Assembly (NCBI RefSeq): GCF_000376945.1
Contig: NZ_AQXU01000019.1
Span: 124,001 to 188,000 of the forward strand
Length of the DNA: 64,000 bases
Direction: 5' to 3'
DNA from: Leeia oryzae DSM 17879
Lineage (GTDB): Bacteria > Pseudomonadota > Gammaproteobacteria > Burkholderiales > Leeiaceae
The notes under the pieces are model-generated. The model had not been told where the DNA came from. It did no database searches and saw only the letters and a list, made by a program, of their open reading frames with translations. Made by a program: the position numbers and the translations under genes. This document shows positions 53,324 through 63,909 of this stretch, piece by piece. How positions within the stretch are numbered: the stretch's first letter is position 1; each line of letters starts with the position of its first letter.

Positions 53324-54220
53324 ATGAACCTCAAGCATCTGTATTATTTCTGGAAAGTGGCCAAGCATGGCGGGGTGATCCGTGCCGGCGAGGCCATACA
53401 CATTACCCCGCAGACGCTCAGCGGGCAGATCAAGTTGCTGGAAGACAGCCTGGGCACGCCCTTGTTCTCGCGAGAAGGCCGGTCAATGGTACTGACGGAT
53501 GCCGGTCGGCTGGCGCTTGAGTATGCAGATGAGCTGTTTGCCCTGGGGGCAGAGCTTGAGCAGGTGATCCGGCATTATCCCAAGGGGCGCCCTACCGAGT
53601 TTCGGGTAGGGGTGTCGGATGTGGTGCCCAAGTCACTGGCCTACCGGTTGCTAAGACCGGCGATGAAGGTTCCGGAACCGGTGCGCATTGTCTGCCGGGA
53701 GTGGCAGCTGGAAAGGCTGCTGGCCGAGCTGGCGGTGCACCGTCTGGACCTGGTGATTTCTGATGCACCCATCCCTGCATCGGTAGACGTTCGGGCCTAT
53801 AGCCATCGTCTGGTGGAGTCCGGGCTCAGTTTTATCGCCCATCAGGATCTGGCGGCGCAAACCGGCTTGCCGTTCCCGCAATGTCTGGCGGCGTTGCCAT
53901 TGCTGGTGCCGAGCGACGATTCGGCCGTCGGGCGCAAACTCAAGGAGTGGCTGGACAAGCAGCGTTTGCGTCCGAATATTGTGGGCGAGTTTGATGACAG
54001 TGCGTTGATGACCGCTTTTGGTCTGGAAGGGAATGGGGTATTCCCGGTACCGAGCGTGCTGGAGGCCGAATACGTCAAAGACAACAGTACGGTAGTCTTG
54101 GGCCGAGCCAGTGACTTGCAGCTGGAATACTATGCCTTGTCGGTCGAGCGCAAGCTAAGCCACCCCTGTGTGGTGGCGATTGCTGACTCTGCCCGTACCG
54201 AGCTCAGCAACCGCTTGTAA
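53324..54220 (+). CDS. nhaR: LysR family transcriptional activator NhaR
   Basis: A 298-residue LysR-type regulator whose N terminus (MNLKHLYYFWKVAKHGGVIR, then ITPQTLSGQIKLLEDSLGTPLF) matches NhaR closely. In E. coli NhaR activates the Na+/H+ antiporter gene nhaA in response to sodium and also the pga biofilm polysaccharide operon. No nhaA is next to it here; the neighbouring genes are two cyclic di-GMP proteins, so a biofilm-side role is possible, but this is inference. The C-terminal effector domain is intact. Confidence 0.92.
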   Translation: MNLKHLYYFWKVAKHGGVIRAGEAIHITPQTLSGQIKLLEDSLGTPLFSREGRSMVLTDAGRLALEYADELFALGAELEQVIRHYPKGRPTEFRVGVSDVVPKSLAYRLLRPAMKVPEPVRIVCREWQLERLLAELAVHRLDLVISDAPIPASVDVRAYSHRLVESGLSFIAHQDLAAQTGLPFPQCLAALPLLVPSDDSAVGRKLKEWLDKQRLRPNIVGEFDDSALMTAFGLEGNGVFPVPSVLEAEYVKDNSTVVLGRASDLQLEYYALSVERKLSHPCVVAIADSARTELSNRL

Positions 54221-54273
54221 CCACACTCATGGGGTTCAGGTCTCTGCCGCCATGCCGGCAAAGGGATGCATGA

Positions 54274-56901
54274 CTATTGCGCCGGTGTCTCGTCCAGCAT
54301 GGTTTCAAAATCTGCAATGGGAACGGGACGGCCAAACAGATACCCTTGATAGATATGGCAGTCCACCCGCTCCAGAAACGCTTTCTGACTGGCGGTTTCC
54401 ACACCCTCGGCAATGACTGACATGCCCAGGCTTTTGCCCAGCGCAATGATGGTACGGGCAATGGCGGCGTCGTTCGGGTCTACCAGGATATCCCGCACAA
54501 AAGACCGGTCGATCTTGAGTTGATCCAGCGGCAAGACACTCAGGTAAGACAGGGACGAAAATCCGGTGCCAAAGTCATCCAGAGACAGCATCACCTGCAT
54601 GGATTTGATGGCAAACATCTTGGAGATGGTTGCTTCGGTATTTTCCAGCAATACGCTTTCGGTCAGCTCGATTTTTAACTTGTGCTGATTTCCCGCCGTT
54701 TTTTGCAGGTGTTCGCGCAGCTCGTTCTCGAAGCCCGGCATGCCGAACTGTCTGGCACTGACGTTTACCGACAGGGCCAGATTGGCTGTGTTGGGCTGGT
54801 TGGCCCAGCGAGCCAGCTGCAAACACGCCTGGTCCAGAACCCAATGCCCGATCGGAACAATGAGGCCGGTTTCTTCGGCCAGCGGGATGAAGTCCAGCGG
54901 CGAAATCATGCCTCTGACCGGATGTTGCCAGCGAATCAGCACTTCTGCACCAATGATCTGGTGCTGGCTGTTGACCTGCGGCTGGAAATGCAGAATGAAC
55001 TGGTTTTCTTCGATGGCGCGACGCAGCTCGTCTTCCAGCGCTACACGGGCCAGGATGCGGGCCTGCATGTCCGGGTCAAAAAAGCGGAAGGCATCCCGAC
55101 CGGATTCTTTGGCCCGGTACATGGCGGTGTCGGCACGTTGCAGCAGTTCTTCAGCCGTGACAGCGGTGCCGCGGAAGAGGGCAATGCCCATACTGGCGGA
55201 GCAGAAGTGGGTCGCGCTTGTTTCCTGGGTGTCTGAGTGCTCGACCAGCAGGTACGGCGCCCCCAGCGCTTTTAAGAGGTTTTCGGCAATCCGCTCGGTT
55301 TCGATGTCTGCGTGATCATCCGGGCTCAGATTGCGCAGAATGATGACAAATTCGTCACCGCCAAGCCGGGCCACGGTATCGCCATCGCGCACATTTTTCA
55401 GTAGCCGCTGTGATACCTCGATCAGCAGTTTATCGCCCAGATCATGCCCGCGGGTGTCGTTCAGCGTCTTGAAGTTATCCAGATCAATCAGCAGCAATGC
55501 CCCTTGTTTGCCGGAACGCGCGCTGTCCAGCATCGATTGTCTCAGCCGGTCCAGCATCAGCCGCCGGTTGGGCAAGCCGGTAAGCGAATCATGAAACGCC
55601 AGGGTTTCAATTTCTTTTTCATACCGTTTCCGGTCGGTGATATCCAGCAGGGCAAATAACAGAATCTGCTTGCCCTTGTATTCGATCAGCATCAGATGCA
55701 CCTGGGCATCCCAGATCTCGCCGTCTGGCCGACGGTGCCGCCATTCAAAGAGATGGCTTTTTTTCTTGCGGGCAATCCGGATGTGTCTTTCTGCTGCCAC
55801 GGAGGAGGGACTGCCATCGTACTGGGTTTCATCCGATACGTCGGCAGGTGTCAGGCCCAGTACCTTGTCACGACTTGGCAGATGATAGATTTCCTGTGCG
55901 GCGGCATTGCAGTCGATAAACCGGTAGGTGTCGGCATCCATGACGACCATGGGCATTTGGGACGAGGCAAACAGGGCCTTGTTGTAGGCCTCGCTATCTT
56001 CCAGCGCCGCCATGGCCTGCGAGAGGGCCGCAGTCCGGGAGTCTACCTGACGCTTGAGAAACCGGCTCCAGGCCAGCATGCCCAGTAGCGCCGCAATGAC
56101 TGCGGCAAAGCCATAGGCGCCATAGATCACCCAATCGGACATCTCTTTATCGGGCATGCCTTCACCGTACCAGTGTTTTTCAATGGCGGTACGTTCGGCC
56201 GGGGTGATACTGGCAAACCCTTTGGCAATCAACGCTTTCAGCGCTGGTTGTCCTTTGGCGATGGCCCAGTGAAACTCGCCAGAGTAGAGCGGCTCGGTAT
56301 AGCGAAACGAATTGATAGCGCCTTCTTGCGCAAAAAAGTAAAAAGCAGGCGGGCCGTCGATGCAGATCACGCTAATCGAGCGCTGGACTGCGGCTTTGAC
56401 CAGTGCCTGATAACTGGGGTAAGGCTTCAGGTCGCTGATGCCCTTGGCCTGCAGATATTCGATACAGGCATCGCCCGCTTTGACACCCACCACAAACCCT
56501 TTGGCGGATTCTGCATTGGTAATGCCAGCGATACTCTTATGGAAAAAAATGTAGGTGTTGATCTTGGCGTGAGGGGCAGAGAAATCGTAAAACTTTTTGC
56601 GCTCTGGGGTTTCGAACATGGTGTCAATGGCATCTGCCTGACGGGTTTTCATCATGTTCTGGGCGATGCCCCAATCTGTTGCGATAAAGTCTACCGGGAT
56701 ACCGGTTTTTTGCTGCCACAGACGCCAGACATCTCTCAGGATGCCTTGGGGTTTGCCGTCTGCACTCTTGAAGGTATAGGGCGGGTAGTTGTCATCAATG
56801 ACAACGCGCAGCTTCCGGGGGGCTTCTTCTGCGTTGGCAGGGCCAAGGCACACGGCGCCGATGACGCTTAACCAGCAGATAAGTGCTGCACCAATCCTCA
56901 T
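54274..56901 (-). CDS. SBP_bac_3-PAS-GGDEF-EAL cyclic di-GMP turnover protein
   Basis: An 875-residue membrane protein. A signal peptide (first 24 residues) leads to a periplasmic family-3 binding-protein domain (KLRVVIDDNYPPYTFKSADG to IEKHWYG, about 30-245). After a membrane helix near 258-278 come a PAS domain (about 300-420), GGDEF (514-518, with the inhibitory RDGD at 505-508) and EAL with full catalytic set: GAEVLIRW, Asn in SVNVSARQ, ELTESVLLE, LDDFGTGFSSLSYL, LKIDRSFV, AEGVET and QGYLFGRPVP. It likely senses an amino acid or similar nutrient outside the cell and sets cyclic di-GMP. Confidence 0.96.
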   Translation of the reverse strand: MRIGAALICWLSVIGAVCLGPANAEEAPRKLRVVIDDNYPPYTFKSADGKPQGILRDVWRLWQQKTGIPVDFIATDWGIAQNMMKTRQADAIDTMFETPERKKFYDFSAPHAKINTYIFFHKSIAGITNAESAKGFVVGVKAGDACIEYLQAKGISDLKPYPSYQALVKAAVQRSISVICIDGPPAFYFFAQEGAINSFRYTEPLYSGEFHWAIAKGQPALKALIAKGFASITPAERTAIEKHWYGEGMPDKEMSDWVIYGAYGFAAVIAALLGMLAWSRFLKRQVDSRTAALSQAMAALEDSEAYNKALFASSQMPMVVMDADTYRFIDCNAAAQEIYHLPSRDKVLGLTPADVSDETQYDGSPSSVAAERHIRIARKKKSHLFEWRHRRPDGEIWDAQVHLMLIEYKGKQILLFALLDITDRKRYEKEIETLAFHDSLTGLPNRRLMLDRLRQSMLDSARSGKQGALLLIDLDNFKTLNDTRGHDLGDKLLIEVSQRLLKNVRDGDTVARLGGDEFVIILRNLSPDDHADIETERIAENLLKALGAPYLLVEHSDTQETSATHFCSASMGIALFRGTAVTAEELLQRADTAMYRAKESGRDAFRFFDPDMQARILARVALEDELRRAIEENQFILHFQPQVNSQHQIIGAEVLIRWQHPVRGMISPLDFIPLAEETGLIVPIGHWVLDQACLQLARWANQPNTANLALSVNVSARQFGMPGFENELREHLQKTAGNQHKLKIELTESVLLENTEATISKMFAIKSMQVMLSLDDFGTGFSSLSYLSVLPLDQLKIDRSFVRDILVDPNDAAIARTIIALGKSLGMSVIAEGVETASQKAFLERVDCHIYQGYLFGRPVPIADFETMLDETPAQ

Positions 56902-57212
56902 GCGTTCGCTTTCCGTAAAAGCAATGTACCCGTCAGGTTGGTCGGGTACGTGGCTGATTGAGGTATTGCGCTTGTGGACCGTGATGTTGCAGTCTGGCTG
57001 CCTTCATCCCCAAGCGATCATGATCATTTCATGATCAAGCCACAAACTGGCAGGCGGGTCAATATGTGCTGGTCATGAAAAGGGGCAAGCAGTCATGGCA
57101 AGGCCGTCTTCCCGTGATGGCACTGGCGGGTCAGTTACCGGGCATGCATGAACGTCTTGCATGATCCGGCCGGCAAATCGATGGAGGGCCAATGGCTGGC
57201 AGGATGGCTAGC
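56902..57212. other. Upstream region of the SBP-GGDEF-EAL gene
   Basis: No gene. Two ATGATCA palindromic elements (57020-57027 and 57031-57037) lie about 120 bases upstream of the start and may be an operator. Confidence 0.4.
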
Positions 57213-57252
57213 CATAAAAAAAACGGTAGCCAACCTGGGGCTGGCTACCGTT
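57213..57252 (-). terminator. Intrinsic terminator of the Tim44-like gene
   Basis: An 11-bp perfect stem (57222-57232 with 57242-57252) is followed, on the minus strand, by a run of eight Ts (A run at 57216-57223). It lies 21 bases after the Tim44-like stop codon. Confidence 0.93.
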
Positions 57253-57272
57253 GCTACTGCTTGACGTGCGTG

Positions 57273-58169
57273 TTAGTTGGCTTGCTGGATACCGGCCAAC
57301 AACCAGCCGCAATTGCCGGCACGCGGTTTGACCAGATGCCAGATTTCGTTGATCGGCTCTGCCGGGCTATGCTTGTCTTCCCGGATCAGGCCGGTAAAAC
57401 GCACGCTGGCCACCTGGCGAGAAGACTCATCAATTACCTCGATCACTTCTGCATCGATGTTGACCACGTCGGTTTCCTGATGGGCACCTTTGCGGTCGGA
57501 GATATCCATCTTGATCTCGGCAAACATCTCTGGCGTTGTAAACTCGCGGATATCATCCAGGTTGCCGCTATCGTTGGCGGCCTGCAAGCGGATGAAGTGA
57601 ACCTTGGCACTGCGTACAAAGCCTTCTACATCAAAGCCGGCCGGGATAGCGCTTGGGGCGGCGTTATACGACGCGCTGCCGCCAATCGGCGTGGTGCTGT
57701 TGTAGTCTTGGTTGTATGATTTCTGCGCTGCAGGCATGTATTCCACATTGGAAGACATGTTCTGGTAGCGGTTCATCCCGGCCATGGCCGGTTGCTGCGC
57801 CGCTGCGCGACGTCGCATGATGAAGCCGATGACCATTAGCACCGCCATCACCAGCAAGCCGATCATCATCATCGAGGCCAGTTCTTGCCCGAACCCGAAG
57901 TGGGATGCCAGTGCCGCCAGACCAATACCCGCTGCAAGACCAGCCAATGGGCCGAGCCATGAGCGTTTGGGCTGGGCTTGAGGTACCGCCGCAGGTTGCC
58001 TGGTATTGGGGTTGGTGGCAAAGGGCGTTTGCGCCTGCTGGTTAGGTGTGGTCATTTGCCGCTGCATGCCGCTGGAGCGGCCACCACCAAGGCGTTTGGC
58101 TTCTGCATCGACGCTAGCCAGTGTCATGCCCAGCGTCAGTACGATAGCCAGCATGGATAAGAATTTCAT
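57273..58169 (-). CDS. Tim44-like domain membrane protein
   Basis: A 298-residue protein with a signal peptide or N-terminal helix (MKFLSMLAIVLTLGMTLASV), a Gln/Pro-rich linker, further hydrophobic segments (WLGPLAGLAAGIGLAALASH and MMMIGLLVMAVLMVIGFIMR) and a C-terminal Tim44-like domain (FDVEGFVRSAKVHFIRLQAA to NEIWHLVKPR). The Tim44 domain is an NTF2-like fold found in mitochondrial import and in bacterial inner-membrane proteins whose role is not settled. The gene is monocistronic with its own terminator. Confidence 0.9.
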   Translation of the reverse strand: MKFLSMLAIVLTLGMTLASVDAEAKRLGGGRSSGMQRQMTTPNQQAQTPFATNPNTRQPAAVPQAQPKRSWLGPLAGLAAGIGLAALASHFGFGQELASMMMIGLLVMAVLMVIGFIMRRRAAAQQPAMAGMNRYQNMSSNVEYMPAAQKSYNQDYNSTTPIGGSASYNAAPSAIPAGFDVEGFVRSAKVHFIRLQAANDSGNLDDIREFTTPEMFAEIKMDISDRKGAHQETDVVNIDAEVIEVIDESSRQVASVRFTGLIREDKHSPAEPINEIWHLVKPRAGNCGWLLAGIQQAN

Positions 58170-58359
58170 GATTGTCTCCTGTTAAAAATAGGACATTGCA
58201 TACAGGAGCATATAGAGCTTATTGATGAAATAAAAACAGTATTATTTTTATGTATTGTTCGTAAAAAACTGATAAATACACAAGAAGCATCTCTAGCCTT
58301 TGCCAGACTCCCCGAGGAGATGTGTTGAGGTGAGAGATTGATGACGGTGGGAGTCGCCT

Positions 58360-58386
58360 CGGCGCATGCCGGCATGGCATACGCCG
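58360..58386 (-). terminator. Hairpin after kynA
   Basis: CGGCG/CGCCG and ATGCC/GGCAT, with one mismatched pair between, form a 10-bp stem (58360-58370 with 58376-58386) 13 bases after the kynA stop. No T run follows on the minus strand. Confidence 0.5.
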
Positions 58387-58399
58387 AAACGTTCGGGGC

Positions 58400-59245
58400 T
58401 TACAGCGCCGTGCGTAAACGCCAAAGTTCCGGGAACAACACCACGTCCAGCATTTTCTTCAGGTAGCTGGCGCCTTCTGTGCCGCCGGTACCGCGCTTGA
58501 AGCCGATGACGCGTTCAACGGTGGTCAGGTGACGGAAGCGCCACAGTCGGAAAGCGTCTTCCAGATCGACAAATTTTTCGCCCAGCTGATACAGCGCCCA
58601 GTGCTTTTGCGGGTCTCGGTAGACTTCCAGCCAGGCAGCCTCTACCGATTCGTTGTACTGGGTCGGCTGCGTCCAGTCGCGTTCCAGACGGTCTGCATCA
58701 ATGGTGAAGCCTTGTTTGGCCATCAGCTTGATGGCTTCGTCGTAGAGGGACGGGGCGACCAGCGCTTCTTCCACACGCTTGAGCAGTTCGTCACGGTGGG
58801 CGTGCGGCTTGAGCATGGCCGGGTTTTTGTTGCCCAGGATGAATTCGATCTCGCGGTACTGGTAAGACTGAAAGCCGGAGGACTTGCCCAGATAAGGGCG
58901 CATGGCGGTGTATTCCGGTGGCGTCATGGTGGCCAGTACGCTCCACGCCTGGACCAGTTGCTCCATGATGCGCGAAACGCGTGCCAGCATCTTGAAGGCC
59001 TCCGGCAGGCGTTCTTCCTTGACGCAAATGCGCGATGCGTGCAGCTCGTGCAGCATCAGCTTCATCCATAGTTCGCTGGTTTGATGCTGGATGATGAACA
59101 GCATTTCATTGTGGTCTGGCGACAGGGGGCTCTGCGCATTCAGGATTTTGTCCAGCGACAGATAGTCGCCATAGCTCATTTCTTTGCTGAAGTTAAGCTC
59201 GGCACCGTGCCAGCTGCTGTCTTTCGGGGTTTGTTCTGTTGTCAT
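58400..59245 (-). CDS. kynA: Tryptophan 2,3-dioxygenase
   Basis: A 281-residue haem dioxygenase that opens tryptophan to N-formylkynurenine. The haem-side His is in [14 protein letters not shown] (near residue 54), the axial His in [20 protein letters not shown] (near 238), and the substrate-binding Arg and GTGGT loop are present ([15 protein letters not shown]). The bacterial tetrameric form with typical length. AGGAG six bases before the ATG. Last gene of the kynBUA operon: kynU ends 82 bases upstream. Confidence 0.97.
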   Translation of the reverse strand: MTTEQTPKDSSWHGAELNFSKEMSYGDYLSLDKILNAQSPLSPDHNEMLFIIQHQTSELWMKLMLHELHASRICVKEERLPEAFKMLARVSRIMEQLVQAWSVLATMTPPEYTAMRPYLGKSSGFQSYQYREIEFILGNKNPAMLKPHAHRDELLKRVEEALVAPSLYDEAIKLMAKQGFTIDADRLERDWTQPTQYNESVEAAWLEVYRDPQKHWALYQLGEKFVDLEDAFRLWRFRHLTTVERVIGFKRGTGGTEGASYLKKMLDVVLFPELWRLRTAL

Positions 59246-59327
59246 GTCGTGCTCCTGGTCGTTGGGGCCGGTGCTTGTTCTGGCCCGTCTTATCGTTATG
59301 TGTCCGTGGATGGGTCTGGCCGGGGTA

Positions 59328-60593
59328 TCAGGTTACCGCGCCACGGCGATGGAACTGTGGCTGATCCCATGACTTGCTATCCAGTATGTCCTTGAGAATC
59401 GCCACTGCGTGCCAGACATCTTCAAAGCTGGTGTAAAGCGGGGTAAAGCCAAAGCGCATGATGCGGGGTTCGCGGTAATCCGGAATCACGCCACGGTCGA
59501 TCAGTGCTTGTACCACGGCAAACCCTTGCGGGTGCTCATAGCTGACCTGGCTGCCGCGAATGGCGGGGTCAGTCGGGGTGATCAGGGTCAGTGGATGGTC
59601 ACTGCATTCCTGCTGTACCAGTTCCATAAAGAGGGTGGTCAGGCCGAGGGATTTTTCGCGCAATGCAGTCATGCTGGTCTGGCCGAACGTATCCAGGCCG
59701 CATTCCACCATGGCCAGCGAGGTAATCGGCTGGGTGCCGCACAGGTAGCGGGAAATACCCTGATGCGGCTGATAACCGGGCTCCATGGCAAACGGGCGGG
59801 CATGACCCCACCAGCCTGAAAGCGGCTGCCAGAAGGCATCCTGATGTTTGGCGTTGACCCACAGAAAGGCCGGTGAACCAGGGCCGCCGTTCAGGTATTT
59901 GTAGGTACAACCAACCGCGTAATCCGCATTGGCATCGTTGAGCGCAACGGGGACAGCACCGGCTGAATGGGCGAGGTCCCACACGGTTAGCGCTCCGTGC
60001 TGATGCACCGCGCGGGTGGTATCTGCCATGTTGTACATATAGCCGGTCTGGTAGTTCACATGCGTCAGCATCACCACGGCGACATCGTCACCCAGTGCAC
60101 CGTGCAGTTCTTCAGGCGAATCGATCAACCGCAGTTGGTAGGCGGGGGCGCCATGGGCGTGCAATTGTTCGATCAGGCCCTGGGCAATGTAGAGGTCAGT
60201 CGGGAAGTTACGGCGTTCTGACACGATCACGCGTTTAGTCGGGGCCTTGGCCTCTTGCTGGCGTAGCGCCGCAGCCAGTACCTTGAACAGGTTAATGGAG
60301 GTGGTGTCGGTCACAACCACCTCGCCATCGTTAGCACCAATCAGTTTGGCGAGTTTGTTGCCAAGACGTTGTGGCAGGTCGAACCAGCCGGCAGTATTCC
60401 AGCTACGGATAAGTCCGACACCCCATTCTTCTGTGATGACTTGCTGCGCACGGGCTGGTGCCGCTTTGGGCTGGGCGCCCAGCGAGTTGCCATCCAGGTA
60501 GATGACGCCTTCGGGCAGGGAGAATTGATCCCGCAGCGGGGCGAGTGTGTCTTGCTGGTCCAGTGCCTGGCAATGTGCTTGGGTGATGTGCAT
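59328..60593 (-). CDS. kynU: Kynureninase
   Basis: A 421-residue PLP enzyme that cleaves kynurenine to anthranilate and alanine. The Schiff-base lysine is in [18 protein letters not shown], the PLP-contacting Asp in [13 protein letters not shown], and the N-terminal [14 protein letters not shown] and [12 protein letters not shown] segments are typical. GAGGA lies before the ATG. It lies between kynB (105 bases away) and kynA. Confidence 0.97.
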   Translation of the reverse strand: MHITQAHCQALDQQDTLAPLRDQFSLPEGVIYLDGNSLGAQPKAAPARAQQVITEEWGVGLIRSWNTAGWFDLPQRLGNKLAKLIGANDGEVVVTDTTSINLFKVLAAALRQQEAKAPTKRVIVSERRNFPTDLYIAQGLIEQLHAHGAPAYQLRLIDSPEELHGALGDDVAVVMLTHVNYQTGYMYNMADTTRAVHQHGALTVWDLAHSAGAVPVALNDANADYAVGCTYKYLNGGPGSPAFLWVNAKHQDAFWQPLSGWWGHARPFAMEPGYQPHQGISRYLCGTQPITSLAMVECGLDTFGQTSMTALREKSLGLTTLFMELVQQECSDHPLTLITPTDPAIRGSQVSYEHPQGFAVVQALIDRGVIPDYREPRIMRFGFTPLYTSFEDVWHAVAILKDILDSKSWDQPQFHRRGAVT

Positions 60594-60698
60594 GGCGGTG
60601 TCCTCTTGGTGACGTTGCTTGGTGGATATCGCTTTGCTTTATCCACCCTACGGGTTTACTGCTTTATTGTTGGTATTTGGCGGCGCGTTACAAACGCC

Positions 60699-61325
60699 TT
60701 ATAACGTCCTCAGCACGGCGCGGACCGGGCTGGCGTCGAGACCGGCCAGCTTGAGCGGCAGGGCGATCAGCTCAAAATCGCCTTCTGGCACCTGGTCCAG
60801 CACCAGGCCTTCCAGAATGGCCATGCGGTGCTGGCGTATCTGGTGATGTGCGTCCATGGTTTTAGACGTTTCCGGGTCGAGTGAAGGGGTATCGATGCCG
60901 ATCAGCCGCACGCCTTTGCTGGCCAATAGCGCGATGGTCTCTGGCGCGACAGCACAGAAGGCGCTGTCCCATGTGGTTTGGGGGGCGGTCTGGCAGGTGC
61001 GGATCAGTACCCGGGGCGGCAGGTTGTCCAGCGCGTGCTGAATGTGTTGCGGCAGAACCAGCGGCAGGGTGCCGATGCAATAAATGACCCGGCAGTTACC
61101 GATGTAGGTATCCAGCGGTACATCTGCTACCGAGAGCCCGTCTGCGTCGTAATGCAAGGGGGCATCGGCATGCGCGCCGGTATGGGGAGACATGGTCATC
61201 CGGCCGACATTGACCGGGCAGCCGGGGCTGATTTCCCAGACTTTTTCCAGCTTGACCGGGGTATCTCCTGGCCAGACCGGTGTCTGGTTGTGTACCAGCG
61301 GGCTGATGTCGATGATGGTGCGCAT
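60699..61325 (-). CDS. kynB: Kynurenine formamidase (arylformamidase)
   Basis: A 208-residue cyclase-family hydrolase that deformylates N-formylkynurenine to kynurenine. The metal-binding motif is [11 protein letters not shown] (the bacterial KynB signature HTGTHxDAPxH, with Ala for Thr), preceded by the substrate-binding WPGDTP region. The ATG at 61325 is chosen because AAGGA lies 10 bases upstream; an in-frame start 41 codons earlier would run into the regulator promoter. First gene of kynBUA. Confidence 0.96.
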   Translation of the reverse strand: MRTIIDISPLVHNQTPVWPGDTPVKLEKVWEISPGCPVNVGRMTMSPHTGAHADAPLHYDADGLSVADVPLDTYIGNCRVIYCIGTLPLVLPQHIQHALDNLPPRVLIRTCQTAPQTTWDSAFCAVAPETIALLASKGVRLIGIDTPSLDPETSKTMDAHHQIRQHRMAILEGLVLDQVPEGDFELIALPLKLAGLDASPVRAVLRTL

Positions 61326-61471
61326 GGTGTGTTTTCCTTGCGATGGTTGAGGTGTTGTTGAGGTGTATCTTATGCAATTAACTGCGAAATAGGCTGTCTT
61401 TTTTTGTGCCTGTATGTATGTATAATGAAATTTATAGACACAATTCATCTATATCTTGGAATTATCTGCAC
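61326..61471. promoter_or_regulatory. Divergent kynB-kynR control region
   Basis: A 146-base AT-rich region between the divergent kynB and Lrp-type genes. TATAAT (61421-61426) could serve the regulator gene. Such a layout suggests that one Lrp-type protein acts here on both promoters. Confidence 0.55.
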
Positions 61472-61966
61472 ATGATGTCACTAGACGTAATCGACCTGAA
61501 AATTTTGGCCCTGTTGCAAGAAGATGGCCGGATGAGTAATCAGCTGCTGGCCGAGAAAGTGGCCTTGTCGCCGTCGGCGTGTTTGCGGCGGGTAAGGTTG
61601 CTGGAAGAGGGCGGTGCCATTTCCGGTTACCGGGCGGTACTGGATGCGTCACGCCTGGGGCTGGAGCTGGAAGCGATTGTCCAGGTGTCGATGCGGCAGG
61701 ATGTAGAAGGCTGGCACGAGCTGTTTAGCGCCGCGCTCAAGGGGTGGGCAGAAGTCACATCTGCTTATATCGTGACCGGCGAATGCAATTATATTCTGCG
61801 GGTACGGGCGCGCAATCTGCACGAGTACTCCGAGTTTGTGATCAACCAGCTGTACAAAACCAAGGGTGTTCAGGATATTCGCAGCAATATCATCATGCAG
61901 CGGCTGAAAGAAGAAGAAGGGAAAATCTCGCCGGATTTACTCGCCAGCAGCCATAAAAAACCCTGA
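61472..61966 (+). CDS. kynR: Lrp/AsnC family regulator, probable KynR
   Basis: A 164-residue Lrp/AsnC protein. The helix-turn-helix is MSLDVIDLKILALLQEDGRM and LAEKVALSPSACLRRVRLLE; the RAM effector domain follows (LELEAIVQVSMRQDVEGWHE, SAYIVTGECNYILRVRARNL). KynR of Pseudomonas aeruginosa is an Lrp-type protein divergent from kyn genes and activates them with kynurenine; context here is the same. The ATG at 61472 (or 61475) is chosen; in-frame codons before it lie in the promoter. Confidence 0.92.
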   Translation: MMSLDVIDLKILALLQEDGRMSNQLLAEKVALSPSACLRRVRLLEEGGAISGYRAVLDASRLGLELEAIVQVSMRQDVEGWHELFSAALKGWAEVTSAYIVTGECNYILRVRARNLHEYSEFVINQLYKTKGVQDIRSNIIMQRLKEEEGKISPDLLASSHKKP

Positions 61967-61979
61967 GTACCACACCTCC

Positions 61980-62013
61980 AAAAAAAAGCCCTCTGACCAT
62001 GCTGGCCAGAGGG
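61980..62013 (-). terminator. Intrinsic terminator between kynR and the lactate permease gene
   Basis: CCCTCTG (61989-61995) pairs with CAGAGGG (62007-62013), extended by two more pairs after a mismatch. On the minus strand the stem is followed by GC and eight Ts, so it terminates the permease transcript; it may also act weakly on kynR. Confidence 0.88.
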
Positions 62014-62135
62014 TAATGCCCACAACATCCGGGATATGTCTTGCTGGCAAGTGCCGCAGGCGGATCCCCCCAATCCTGCTGCTCTTGTCTGCGCCCCATA
62101 CCCCTGTTGCAATCAGTTCACTGCATATTTTGTAC

Positions 62136-63767
62136 TTAGATAAAGTACGCCATCACATAGGTCATGATGCCGACAAACGTGCAGAAGATCAGACTGTGCT
62201 TCACGGTAAAGCGCAGCAGGTCGGACTCTTTGCCCACCAGCCCCACCGCTGCACATGCCACGGCAATGGATTGCGGAGAGATCATCTTGCCGGTCACGCC
62301 GCCAGTGGTGTTGGCCGCTACCAGCAGGGTGTCGGATACGCCAATCTGATGCGCTGTCGTGGCCTGCAATGAGCCAAATAAAGCGTTAGACGATGTATCA
62401 GAACCGGTCAGGAACACGCCCAGCCACCCAAGGAACGGGGAGAAGAACGGGAACGCAGCGCCCGTGCCGGCCAGCAGCAAGGCCAGCGTGGCAGACATGC
62501 CGGAGTAGTTGGCCACAAAGGCGAACGCCAGCACCATGCCGATCGACAGGATAGGGCGCTTCAGTTCAAATAGGGTTTCCTTGAAGGTGCGTGCAGCTTC
62601 AGCCGGTTTCATCTTCAGGATGACCATGGTAATCAGCGCCGCGAAGAAAATGGCGGTACCCACGGCAGAGAACCAGTCAAATTTCAGGATGGCATCGTAT
62701 GGCTTGGCAGCGGTCACGATTGGCGGCATCTTGATGACCAGATTATCCAGGTGCGGGATATGGAACTTGATGACCCAGTTTTCCAGACTGCCGCCTTTGG
62801 CAAACAGTGCCTTGAACGGTTTGATACTCCAGATGGTGACCATGGCGGTCAGGATCATGAACGGAGACCAGGCCTTGAACACCTGACCACTGGTGTATTG
62901 CAGGTTGTTGGCCTTGGTCTGGCGAGTCTGTCCGTCAAAGGTAAAGATGTTCTTTGGCTGCCAGAATTTCAGGAACACGGTCAGGCAGATCAGGCTGACC
63001 AGCGCAGAGGTAATGTCTGGCAGTTCCGGCCCAACGTGGTTAGAGGTGAAATACTGGGTAATGGCAAAGGACGCACCGGCAACCAGTACGGCTGGCCAGG
63101 TTTCTTTCACACCCTTGACGCCATCCATCATCATCACCAGCCAGAAAGGCACGATAACGGACAGTATAGGCAGTTGATGACCGGCAACGGCGCCGATATG
63201 GAACGGGTCCAGCCCGGTTACCTGGCCGGCAATGATGATGGGAATCCCCATCGCGCCAAAGGCGACCGGTGCGGTGTTGGCAATCAGACACAGGCCGGCG
63301 GCGTACAGCGGGTTAAAGCCCAGACCCACCAGCAAGGCAGCGGTAATGGCCACGGGCGCCCCAAAACCGGCAGCACCTTCCAGGAACGCACCAAACGAGA
63401 AACCCACCAGCAGCATTTGCAGGCGCTGGTCTTCGGTCACGGAAATGACGGACGCGCGGATGATGTCAAACTGGCCGGTCTTGACGGTGATCTTGTACAG
63501 AAACACGGCGGTAATGATGATCCAGGCAATAGGCCACAAGCCATAAGCAAAGCCGTAAGCCGCAGAGGCAAACGCCATGTCGACCGGCATGCGGTACACA
63601 AAAATGGCAATTACCAGCGCAATCAGCACGGTCAGGGTACCGGCGACGTGGCCTTTCAGGCGCAGGACGGCCAGCGCGGTGAAAAAGAAAATGATCGGGA
63701 TGGCAGCAAACAGGGCCGATAGGCCAAGGCTGCCCAAAGGTGCATAGACTTGTGTCCATGTTGGCAT
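62136..63767 (-). CDS. lldP: L-lactate permease
   Basis: A 543-residue inner-membrane carrier of the LctP family that takes up lactate (and often glycolate) with protons. It has about a dozen helices; [20 protein letters not shown] and [20 protein letters not shown] are conserved family segments, and [22 protein letters not shown] and [16 protein letters not shown] lie near the end. GGAGG eight bases before the ATG at 63767 fixes the start; the in-frame codons up to 63857 are not needed. A small hairpin (63841-63857) lies in the leader. The gene upstream ends about 140 bases before it. Confidence 0.95.
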   Translation of the reverse strand: MPTWTQVYAPLGSLGLSALFAAIPIIFFFTALAVLRLKGHVAGTLTVLIALVIAIFVYRMPVDMAFASAAYGFAYGLWPIAWIIITAVFLYKITVKTGQFDIIRASVISVTEDQRLQMLLVGFSFGAFLEGAAGFGAPVAITAALLVGLGFNPLYAAGLCLIANTAPVAFGAMGIPIIIAGQVTGLDPFHIGAVAGHQLPILSVIVPFWLVMMMDGVKGVKETWPAVLVAGASFAITQYFTSNHVGPELPDITSALVSLICLTVFLKFWQPKNIFTFDGQTRQTKANNLQYTSGQVFKAWSPFMILTAMVTIWSIKPFKALFAKGGSLENWVIKFHIPHLDNLVIKMPPIVTAAKPYDAILKFDWFSAVGTAIFFAALITMVILKMKPAEAARTFKETLFELKRPILSIGMVLAFAFVANYSGMSATLALLLAGTGAAFPFFSPFLGWLGVFLTGSDTSSNALFGSLQATTAHQIGVSDTLLVAANTTGGVTGKMISPQSIAVACAAVGLVGKESDLLRFTVKHSLIFCTFVGIMTYVMAYFI

Positions 63768-63909
63768 GAGAGGTTCCTCCAGGCACTGAACGCCATCATC
63801 TGTGTGTGGCTTTTCAGGTGCGGTTTTGCGGTTTGGTCGTGTGCCATCGGGTGGCACTTGGTGTTATCTGGTTGTGAAGTCCGGCGCTAACCGGTCAGAA
63901 AAACTGTCG

